Translations under genes and position numbers: made by a program
DNA from: Schaedlerella sp.
GTDB taxonomy: Bacteria; Bacillota; Clostridia; Lachnospirales; Lachnospiraceae
DNA: 7,047 nucleotides
Direction of reading: 5' to 3'
Assembly (NCBI GenBank): GCA_020024595.1
Contig: JAHHTO010000123.1
Span: 1-7,047 of the forward strand
Shown here: positions 1 to 6,148 of the stretch, piece after piece
How positions within the stretch are numbered: the first letter of the stretch is position 1
Layout of the letters: the number at the start of each line of letters is the position of its first letter
The notes under the pieces: model-generated
Databases searched by the model: none
What the model was told of the DNA's origin: nothing
Seen by the model: the letters and a program-made list of their open reading frames with translations, nothing else

Positions 1-506
1 TGGAAACATTTTTATCAAATTATACAAGCAATAAAGAGCCGAAATATGATTTTGAAAGCAAAGCATCTTATCAAGCAGAATTTCAGAAATTTCGTAGCAT
101 GTTCTTGCTTGTGGGTGGGCTTTTAAGTTTTATTGTAGGACTGGTAGGAATACTTAATTTTTTGAATGTGATACTGACTAGCATTGTATCTCGCAGAAGG
201 GAACTTGCTATGCTTCAGTCTATTGGTATGACAGGAAAACAATTGAAAAAAATGTTGGTGACAGAAGGTATTTTATATGCAAGTTGTTCTTTGATTCTTG
301 CACTGATTGTAGCTGTCATTATGGGTCCGGTCGCAGCATCTACTCTGAGTAAAATGTTCTGGTTTTTCACATATAGACCTTCGTTTAAAGCAATTTTGAT
401 TGTTGCACCGGTTTTTATAATTGTAGGAGCACTTGTACCATTACTTACATATCATAAAGTTTCTAGACGAACTATTGTAGAACGATTAAGAGAAAGTGAA
501 AGTTAG
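1..506 (+). CDS. ABC transporter permease, FtsX/MacB family (5' truncated by window edge)
   Basis: This is the C-terminal 167 residues of a membrane permease; the reading frame is open from base 3 and the start lies to the left of the window. Known role of the family: with a separate ATPase, these permeases export or sense lipids, peptides or antimicrobial peptides by a mechanotransmission movement. The visible part starts with about 30 polar residues, probably the end of an extracytoplasmic segment. Three hydrophobic segments follow, at about residues 34-61, 90-112 and 129-150. Between the first two lies a cytoplasmic loop with SRRRELAMLQSIGMTGKQL, the characteristic FtsX-domain coupling motif followed by an EG pair. 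The short basic tail ending in IVERLRE is also typical of this family in Firmicutes. Substrate cannot be judged; a BceB/VraG-like bacitracin-type transporter is possible but unproven. A terminator separates it from the downstream operon, so a functional link to it is unlikely. Confidence 0.85.
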   Translation, partial: ETFLSNYTSNKEPKYDFESKASYQAEFQKFRSMFLLVGGLLSFIVGLVGILNFLNVILTSIVSRRRELAMLQSIGMTGKQLKKMLVTEGILYASCSLILALIVAVIMGPVAASTLSKMFWFFTYRPSFKAILIVAPVFIIVGALVPLLTYHKVSRRTIVERLRESES

Positions 507-511
507 AAGTC

Positions 512-546
512 AGTACCACCTCTTAAAGCACTGTATGGTGGTTACT
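512..546 (+). terminator. weak hairpin after the permease gene
   Basis: AGTACCACC (512-520) can pair with GGTGGTTACT (537-546), giving nine pairs with one bulged T and a 16-nt loop. It begins 6 nt after the permease stop codon, a typical place for a terminator or 3'-end stabiliser. There is no real T-tract after it and the loop is long, so an efficient intrinsic terminator is doubtful. Confidence 0.3.
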
Positions 547-613
547 TTATGAACATTGAATTGATACAATAACTATACTGAAAATTTTAGAAATAAATAA
601 ACGAGAGAAAAAT

Positions 614-648
614 AAGTCTCAGTAGTTAAAAAACTACTGGGGCTTTTT
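614..648 (+). terminator. rho-independent terminator between permease and jet operon
   Basis: CAGTAGTT (620-627) and AACTACTG (632-639) form a perfect 8-bp stem around an AAAA loop. The stem extends outward through T-G, C-G, T-G, G-C, A-T and A-T pairs (614-619 with 640-645), making 14 pairs in all. A run of five T (644-648) follows on the + strand, and an A-rich stretch precedes the stem (608-612), so it may also work in the other direction. It probably ends the permease transcript and insulates the jet operon, whose promoter begins 24 nt further on. Confidence 0.85.
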
Positions 649-671
649 GGATACTTACGATAGGTCGTTGA

Positions 672-700
672 TTGAAAATAGATTTGTTGCATGATATGAT
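672..700 (+). promoter_or_regulatory. strong housekeeping-sigma promoter for the jet operon
   Basis: A -35 box TTGAAA (672-677) is followed by exactly 17 nt and a -10 box TATGAT (695-700). A TG dinucleotide at 692-693 gives an extended -10 element (TGaTATGAT). Each box is one base from consensus. Transcription would start near 707, leaving a leader of about 52 nt before jetA. I see no clear operator palindrome across it, so expression may be constitutive. Confidence 0.75.
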
Positions 701-743
701 ATTCAAGATCAGAAACATCAATCGGGATAACACAGAGTAAGAT

Positions 744-750
744 AAAGGGA
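744..750 (+). promoter_or_regulatory. jetA ribosome binding site
   Basis: AAAGGGA lies 8 nt before the ATG at 759. It is a moderate Shine-Dalgarno match, weaker than the AGGAGG of jetB. An in-frame TAA at 738-740 with no other start codon after it makes 759 the only plausible start. Confidence 0.65.
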
Positions 751-758
751 AAATATCG

Positions 759-2156
759 ATGAGTATAAAAAGTAGAATTCCTAAAGACTTTTACAAATTA
801 TTTAACAGCAAATACGTTGAATATTTTCAGCGTATTTTGATTGCACTTTATGAGCAGTCTTCGAGTTCATATTCGTTGCTTGGATTGACGCAGGAAGAAT
901 GTCAAGATATGATTGAGATAGAGATTTCTGCGATCACAATGGATTGGAGTCAGAATGAACTGGAAGATGATGTACTTTTTACAAGAACGAATATGGCATC
1001 TGTTATGTTACAAAAGTTAGAAGAGTGGGGATGGCTTCGAAAGGATTATGACGAATCTCTCAACTGTTATGTTGTTTCATTTCCGGATTATAGCCAGATG
1101 TTCATAGAATTGTTTCAACGCTTGTATAGTGAAGAAAGCAGTATGGAAAGGGAGAGTTTACTGACCGTATACAGCCATTTATTTACATATCATTCTTCCA
1201 AAGAAAAAGATAATGAGATACTGAAAAGTGCCTTGCAGTCTTCAAAGGCATTACTTCAGATGCTTTCAAATATGCAGGAGGGAATTCGGGGATTTTTTGA
1301 GAAAATGACAAAGCAGAAGACCTTTCTTGGAATTCAGGAAGTATTAGTAAATGAGATGAACAACACAGACAGTCAGAAGTATGCTATTTTGACGACGACG
1401 GACAGTTTCTATCGTTATAAAGAAGAGGTAAAAGAGCTGATTGATCAAAATATGATGGAGAATGAATCGAGAAAGCAGGAACTGTTTCAGAAGAGAAAAG
1501 ATTTGAAATCGGATTCTTTTGAGTGGAGAAGAAATGAGCGTGGCGTACAAAGTAGTGATGAGGCAATGGAGATTCTGTTCCAAATTAATCGGGAGTTTGA
1601 TGGGATTGAGAGAAGATACAATCGTCTCATTGATCAGAAGAGAGTATTTGCAAAAAGGGCTGCGGCGCGTATTCGATACATTTTAACAGAAGGTGATGTT
1701 GAGGAAGATTATACAAAAGTGCTGATTCAGTTACTGAATACGAGTGGCAGGAAGGATGAGATATTGGAGCGACTCGGTGAAGGTATAGGCATGACAGAAC
1801 GTTTTGCAGTCATCAAAGAGAAAAGCTTTGTAAAACCAAGAGATGTAAGAAAACAGGTGTTTGAACCACAAGAACTTGTAAAGCAGTCAAAAAGCGAAGA
1901 ACAGTTGGATGAATTTGTAGTAAAACCGCTGTATACGAAAGCACAGATTCGTAAGTTCCGCAAGGAAAATGAGGTAGACGGGGTATTCCAGGTGACAAAA
2001 AATACTGTTCGAACGGTGGAAGATTTGGAAAAGCTTCTATTTGTATGGCAGGAAGCTACGGAGATTGCAGAAGAGACAGAAGAGATTGTAGTCGGAGAGG
2101 AGTTTACGACAGAGGCAGGCTTACAGTATTCCGGATTTACAATCAGGAGGAAGTAG
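759..2156 (+). CDS. jetA: Wadjet protein JetA, kleisin-like subunit
   Basis: This 465-residue soluble protein is most likely JetA, the kleisin that bridges the two heads of the JetC SMC dimer and recruits JetB. It is first in the operon, as in jetABCD and mksFEBG loci, and 1 nt from jetB. The N-terminal part (about 7-123) reads as a winged-helix domain: helices around FYKLFNSKYVEYFQRILIAL, then MLQKLEEWGWLRKDYD and a short beta wing (CYVVSFPD). The middle (about 125-300) is helical and charged, including a coiled-coil-like stretch at 218-300, as expected for a MukF-like kleisin. The C-terminal third holds a second small helical domain (about 385-435), an acidic patch (433-453) and a basic end, TIRRK. 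It does not look like the type I JetA family (DUF3375) and resembles the JetA families of Firmicutes Wadjet systems (DUF5716-like, from memory). Kleisins diverge strongly, so the call leans on gene order and the clear jetC next door. No signal peptide or membrane segment is visible. Confidence 0.85.
   Translation: MSIKSRIPKDFYKLFNSKYVEYFQRILIALYEQSSSSYSLLGLTQEECQDMIEIEISAITMDWSQNELEDDVLFTRTNMASVMLQKLEEWGWLRKDYDESLNCYVVSFPDYSQMFIELFQRLYSEESSMERESLLTVYSHLFTYHSSKEKDNEILKSALQSSKALLQMLSNMQEGIRGFFEKMTKQKTFLGIQEVLVNEMNNTDSQKYAILTTTDSFYRYKEEVKELIDQNMMENESRKQELFQKRKDLKSDSFEWRRNERGVQSSDEAMEILFQINREFDGIERRYNRLIDQKRVFAKRAAARIRYILTEGDVEEDYTKVLIQLLNTSGRKDEILERLGEGIGMTERFAVIKEKSFVKPRDVRKQVFEPQELVKQSKSEEQLDEFVVKPLYTKAQIRKFRKENEVDGVFQVTKNTVRTVEDLEKLLFVWQEATEIAEETEEIVVGEEFTTEAGLQYSGFTIRRK
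2145..2150 (+). promoter_or_regulatory. jetB ribosome binding site inside the end of jetA
   Basis: A perfect AGGAGG lies 7 nt before the jetB ATG. The same six bases encode Arg463-Arg464 of JetA, so the last residues of JetA are tied to initiation of jetB. The jetA TAG (2154-2156) is one base before the jetB ATG, which suits re-initiation by the same ribosome. Confidence 0.85.
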
Positions 2157-2157
2157 T

Positions 2158-2796
2158 ATGGAACAATATTTGGAAAGTTTATCTGTGACAGAGGCAGAAA
2201 AATTAAAGAAGACCATTTTAAGTCTGTTTCGTCAGACATGTATTTTGCAGGAAAAATATGATCCAGTTACATTAGTGCCAAGTGATAACGAGCAATTTGT
2301 GATATGTAGAACACATCGCAATTTTATTGAAAGCTATCTTTCGGTTCTTGGATGTGAATTGCTATATGATTCCCAGGAGCATATTTTCAGACTGGTTGGA
2401 GATGGTGTGGAGGTAGAAGCGTTGTCAAAAGAGACGACGATCATTGTTTTGTTGATTAAGATGATCTACCGAGACAAAATTATGGGAAAAGGACTTGCTG
2501 CGACAGTAACGAATCTAGAAGAAATACGGGAGTATGGGAAAAATACAAATCTGTTAAACCAGAAGCTTCCAGACAGTGAATGGAAAAGTGCATTGGCGGT
2601 TATGAAAAAGCATCAGATTGTTGAGTATCCGGGAGCACTTCGTGATCTGGAAGATGATACACCAATTTATATTTACAGTACAATTAATTTATATTGTAGT
2701 TCGGCGATGATCCATGAATTGATTGAGGCATACAGAGAGGAGAATGCGGAAAATGAAGCAGGCAAAGAAGATAGTTACACGAATCTTGATGAATAA
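2158..2796 (+). CDS. jetB: Wadjet protein JetB, KITE-like winged-helix subunit
   Basis: This 212-residue protein is most likely JetB, the KITE subunit (MukE/MksE/ScpB-like) that binds the kleisin JetA and contacts DNA in the SMC complex. Residues about 14-105 fit the first winged-helix domain of the DUF4194-like JetB/MksE families: a first helix (TEAEKLKKTILSLF), then HRNFIESYLSVLGCELLYD, a short strand (IFRLVGDG) and a long hydrophobic helix (TTIIVLLIKMIY). Residues about 110-185 form a second winged-helix, with SEWKSALAVMKKHQIVEY followed by strands (TPIYIYSTINLYC). The C-terminus (190-212) is strongly acidic and probably disordered. Its length matches the family, which is about 200-240 residues. 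The start is fixed by the AGGAGG at 2145. Its last 44 nt overlap jetC in the +1 frame. The sequence alone gives a moderate family match; position between the kleisin and SMC genes makes it secure. Confidence 0.85.
   Translation: MEQYLESLSVTEAEKLKKTILSLFRQTCILQEKYDPVTLVPSDNEQFVICRTHRNFIESYLSVLGCELLYDSQEHIFRLVGDGVEVEALSKETTIIVLLIKMIYRDKIMGKGLAATVTNLEEIREYGKNTNLLNQKLPDSEWKSALAVMKKHQIVEYPGALRDLEDDTPIYIYSTINLYCSSAMIHELIEAYREENAENEAGKEDSYTNLDE
2735..2742 (+). promoter_or_regulatory. jetC ribosome binding site inside jetB
   Basis: GAGAGGAG lies 10 nt before the ATG at 2753 and only 1 nt before the ATG at 2744. The spacing favours 2753 as the real jetC start. The longest frame opens with a TTG at 2723, right after a TGA at 2720-2722. 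That TTG lies upstream of this site and so cannot use it. Confidence 0.6.
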
Positions 2797-5700
2797 CTGG
2801 GGTGGGATTGATCATCAGGTTCTTTGTCTGAACGAATATGTCAATCTATTTAGTGGGAAAAGTGGTTCTGGGAAATCTTCGGTGATGGATGCGATGCAAG
2901 TTGTGTTATATGGAAGTGTGGGAAACGACTTCCTAAACAGAGCGGCAGATGACAGTGTGAATAAGAGAAGTGTGTTGAGTTATCTGCGAGGGGAGCAAAA
3001 AGATGGTTCGGCGAATCGTGAGAATCAGGATTTTTATGCGCAGATTGTTTTGGAGATACAGGATACGGGAAAAAAGAATTGTGTGTGTATTGGGGTGGTT
3101 TTTGAAGTTGGAAGAAATGATATGGACCTGAAGCGGTTCCGATTCTTCAGTCATGCAGGTAAGTTTCCAGAAGACGAATATGTCAATGCGTCTGGAGTTC
3201 CATATTCAATTTTGGAGATACAGAAGCTATTTCAAAAAAGAGAGCAATCGGAAGAGAGCAGGAACAGAGAAAATATCAACCGAATGTATCCGTCTAGAGA
3301 AGCATATCTAAACATCGTAAATGATGTAATATTTGGATACGTAGATGCGGGAAGATTTAAAACGATGCAAAAAAGTGCAATAGCACTTCGAATGACAAAG
3401 GGGACGAGCCAGTTTATCAAAGACTACATGTTTCCAAAAAGTAAGGAAGATACAATCACTGCAATCAGTGAGCAGCTTGCAGCTTATCGAGAAATCAAAG
3501 AGAGGGTAGAGGACTTAGAAAGACAGATTCTCCTGTTAGAAGAAGTGCAGACACATGACAGAAAGCTCACAATTGCAAAAGCAGAGCAGGTGAAGACAGA
3601 AAGTCTTTTGAAAATATTAGATATAGAAAATAGACGAGTACAGCTTTCTGCAAAAAAAGAGGAACTGAAAAAGACGTGTGAAAAGATAGAACAGCTTGAA
3701 GAATGTGCCAAAAGTCTGGACATAAATCTGGAGGAAAAAAGAGAAGAACTGATTGGTGTGCGAACAGAACTTCGTGCCAGTGATTTTGAGAAAAAGAAAG
3801 AACAACTTACAAAATTGCAAGAGACAATCCGCTTGTGTGGAAATGAAGCGAGGGAGTGGGGGGAACTTGTTAAACGACTGAATCGTTGGAATGAGACGGA
3901 TGGAGTCTGTGAATATGTCAGCAACCCACTGTGTAATCTTTTGGAAGAGATTGAAGAGAGAAATATTACGGAAGAAAATATTGCTAGGCTGAAAAAGCAG
4001 TTGAAGGAGACTTACGAGAATATCAAAGCTGAGGCAGAAGAACTGAAAGCAGAACGCAGACAGGTGGAAGCAGATTATCGGGAACAGAAAGAGATGCTTG
4101 AAGATCTGCAAAATGATAAAAAGCATTATTCCAAAGAAGTGAAAGCAGTCAGACGAAAACTAAAGGAGGAACTGTCTGCAAGATACGGAAGAACGATACA
4201 GGTGGAAGTATTTGCAGATTTGTTTGATATTACAGATGAGGCATGGAGAAATGCGATTGAGGGAAGACTGGGGCGTATCAAATTCGGTCTTGTTGTAGAG
4301 CCGAGATATGCGCTGGATGTGGCAAAAATTTTCCGTAATATGAAAAAACGGGAATACGAAACAGTGGATTTGATTAATACAGCAGCAATACAGCGAGATG
4401 AACCACAAGCGATGGAACAAACATTGTATGATGCGGTAAAGACAGAGATTCCGTATGTGGATTTTTGCCTAAAACGTTATCTTGGACATATAAAAAAATG
4501 TGGGACAGTGGAAGAATTGCATGAGGTCAAAGATGGTGTCACGAAAGATTGTTATTCTTATAGTAACTATATGTTTCGGCATTTGCGAGAAAAAGATTAC
4601 CGATATCAGACAATCGGTCGAAAAGTTTCTAAAAAGCAGATGCAAGAGTTGGAGGAAAGTGTATACAAGCTGAACGTAGGGCTGATTCGTCTTGGCGGAG
4701 AGATATCAGAACTTGAGCAGGCAGAGGATTTTGAGCGCCTGCAGACGTATAATTATGAAACGATGCTACAAAAATCCAATGCGGCAAGTCACCTGAAAGA
4801 GTATTATGAGGAAGAAGCGCATTTGTCAGAGGAAATCAAAGAACTGCAGGCGGGAACAAGAGTGGTAGAGCTGCAGAAACAGGAATGGAGCTTGAATGAG
4901 TCGATTCGCAGCTTAGAAAAAGAAAAAAATGACATACAAAAAGAAGTGACAAATTATTCGTCAATAAAGGGAAAACAGGAGCAGGACATCTCGGAGCGTA
5001 CAGAGTACTTGGAAAAACTTGAGGAAGGCTTCGTTCCAAATGCAGAGCTAAAAGACATTGTTGTTGCAGAGATTGAAAAAGGAAACGAATATCGATTTAA
5101 AAAAGAGCAAGGCGAGATATCTGAACAACTTCGTGTTCAGGAGGAGGACGAGATCAAGAAGCGAGGAGATGCAAGAGAACGATTCAATAAAGCATTTCCA
5201 TCTTATGATTTTAGCCCGTTTGAGAAAGATAACGCGGTATATGATGAACTTTTGGAAAATTGTAAGCAGAATTTTGAGTCACGGTATAAAGCAGAGTTTG
5301 ACAGACAGTATCAGCTCGTTTATCAGATGCTAAGGGAAAATGTGATTGCGACAATCAACAGCGAGATTAAAGAGGCAAAGAGGCATCGTCGTGAAATTAA
5401 TGCAATGCTTTCAAAAATACGCTTTTCTGACAGTATTTATCAGATTGATATTCTGCCGACAGATGATGAGAACAGACAGTTCTATGAGATGCTTACAGCA
5501 GAAGAACTGAATATGAAAGTGGTTGATCTGGATATGGAAGGGCAATTAAGCCTTGGAGATGATGCATTTTATCAGAAATACGAAGCACAGATTAAGCGTC
5601 TGACCGATAAATTTATGCCACCAAGAGAAGATGAGCAGTCTGCGAGAGAAAAACACAAAAGAGATATGGAAAAGTATGCGGATTATCGTACCTATCTAAA

Positions 5701-6148
5701 ATTCAGTATGTACGAGCAGACGGAAGACCAAGATGGAAATGTGAAAAAGAACTATGTGGATGATATGGCTGGACGTGATTCCGGTGGAGAAGGACAAAAT
5801 CCAAAATATGTGGCACTGTTGGCTGGATTTGCTATGCTTTATCATCAGCAGATGAATCGGGACAGCAAAATACGTCTTGTACTTTTGGATGAAGCGTTTT
5901 CTAAAATGGATAAGGAGCGAAGCCAAGTCTGTCTTGCATACGCACGAAAATTAGGACTTCAGCTTGTCGTGTGTGTGCCGGATGAAAGATTACAGTCTTT
6001 AGTGCAGAATGTAGATTGTGTCTATGCGTTCCGAAGAGCGAATAATCGGATCTCGATGATTCATATTGATAAAGGTCAGTATTTGCGGCTGATCGAGGGA
6101 GAGGCAGATGAAGAAGAAAAGAGTGACGTTGATACAGTGGCTGATTGA
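2753..6148 (+). CDS. jetC: Wadjet protein JetC, MukB-like SMC ATPase
   Basis: JetC is the SMC motor of Wadjet: it dimerises, hydrolyses ATP and extrudes DNA loops together with JetA and JetB. From the ATG at 2753 it has 1131 residues, close to the family's usual 1100 or so. The N-terminal head carries TRILMNNWGG, then Walker A GKSGSGKS (residues 35-42, Lys41). A coiled-coil arm runs from about 237 to 475. A compact globular hinge of about 150 residues (477-625) follows, including VFADLFDITDEAWRNAIEGR, much like the MukB-type hinge. The second coil spans about 626-880. The C-terminal head has the ABC signature SGGEGQ (1010-1015) and Walker B LVLLDEAF, with Asp1046 and catalytic Glu1047 followed by a D-loop-like SKMD. 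The C-terminus is acidic. All ATPase motifs look intact, with no frameshift. Other SMC-like families (SbcC, MukB proper) are less likely because of the JetA, JetB and JetD neighbours. An alternative start at 2744 or 2723 would add 3 or 10 residues. Confidence 0.93.
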   Translation: MKQAKKIVTRILMNNWGGIDHQVLCLNEYVNLFSGKSGSGKSSVMDAMQVVLYGSVGNDFLNRAADDSVNKRSVLSYLRGEQKDGSANRENQDFYAQIVLEIQDTGKKNCVCIGVVFEVGRNDMDLKRFRFFSHAGKFPEDEYVNASGVPYSILEIQKLFQKREQSEESRNRENINRMYPSREAYLNIVNDVIFGYVDAGRFKTMQKSAIALRMTKGTSQFIKDYMFPKSKEDTITAISEQLAAYREIKERVEDLERQILLLEEVQTHDRKLTIAKAEQVKTESLLKILDIENRRVQLSAKKEELKKTCEKIEQLEECAKSLDINLEEKREELIGVRTELRASDFEKKKEQLTKLQETIRLCGNEAREWGELVKRLNRWNETDGVCEYVSNPLCNLLEEIEERNITEENIARLKKQLKETYENIKAEAEELKAERRQVEADYREQKEMLEDLQNDKKHYSKEVKAVRRKLKEELSARYGRTIQVEVFADLFDITDEAWRNAIEGRLGRIKFGLVVEPRYALDVAKIFRNMKKREYETVDLINTAAIQRDEPQAMEQTLYDAVKTEIPYVDFCLKRYLGHIKKCGTVEELHEVKDGVTKDCYSYSNYMFRHLREKDYRYQTIGRKVSKKQMQELEESVYKLNVGLIRLGGEISELEQAEDFERLQTYNYETMLQKSNAASHLKEYYEEEAHLSEEIKELQAGTRVVELQKQEWSLNESIRSLEKEKNDIQKEVTNYSSIKGKQEQDISERTEYLEKLEEGFVPNAELKDIVVAEIEKGNEYRFKKEQGEISEQLRVQEEDEIKKRGDARERFNKAFPSYDFSPFEKDNAVYDELLENCKQNFESRYKAEFDRQYQLVYQMLRENVIATINSEIKEAKRHRREINAMLSKIRFSDSIYQIDILPTDDENRQFYEMLTAEELNMKVVDLDMEGQLSLGDDAFYQKYEAQIKRLTDKFMPPREDEQSAREKHKRDMEKYADYRTYLKFSMYEQTEDQDGNVKKNYVDDMAGRDSGGEGQNPKYVALLAGFAMLYHQQMNRDSKIRLVLLDEAFSKMDKERSQVCLAYARKLGLQLVVCVPDERLQSLVQNVDCVYAFRRANNRISMIHIDKGQYLRLIEGEADEEEKSDVDTVAD
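6095..6104 (+). promoter_or_regulatory. jetD ribosome binding site inside jetC
   Basis: GAGGGAGAGG lies upstream of the ATG at 6108, with its GAGGGA part 7 nt away. An in-frame TGA at 6090-6092 blocks any earlier start. The site is embedded in codons for the acidic JetC tail, so jetD translation is probably coupled to jetC. Confidence 0.75.

Noticed and set aside
556..579. Possible promoter with TTGAAT (556-561) and TATACT (574-579)
   Set aside because: The spacer is only 12 nt, and any transcript would run into the terminator at 614-648 within about 60 nt.
507..758. Insertion sequence, tRNA, attachment site or CRISPR in the intergenic gap
   Set aside because: I found no direct or inverted repeats beyond the two hairpins, and no tRNA-like or transposase sequence.
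1727..2239. Minus-strand frame of 170 codons opposite the jetA 3' end and jetB start
   Set aside because: Ser/Phe/Thr-rich product antisense to coding sequence, with no homology that I recognise.
3484..4126. Two long overlapping open frames on the minus strand inside jetC (3484-3924 and 3617-4126)
   Set aside because: They lie opposite the coiled-coil part of jetC, whose purine-rich codons rarely give stops on the other strand. The products are Ser/Phe-rich with no recognisable domain.
4492..4498. Run of seven A in jetC (another at 3652-3658) as a phase-variation or frameshift site
   Set aside because: Such runs are common in AT-rich coding sequence; the frame is intact and no slippery-site context or downstream structure is obvious.
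5058..5333. Plus-strand frame of 91 codons inside jetC
   Set aside because: It lies wholly within the intact jetC frame and is rich in Arg/Lys from reading Glu-rich codons out of frame.
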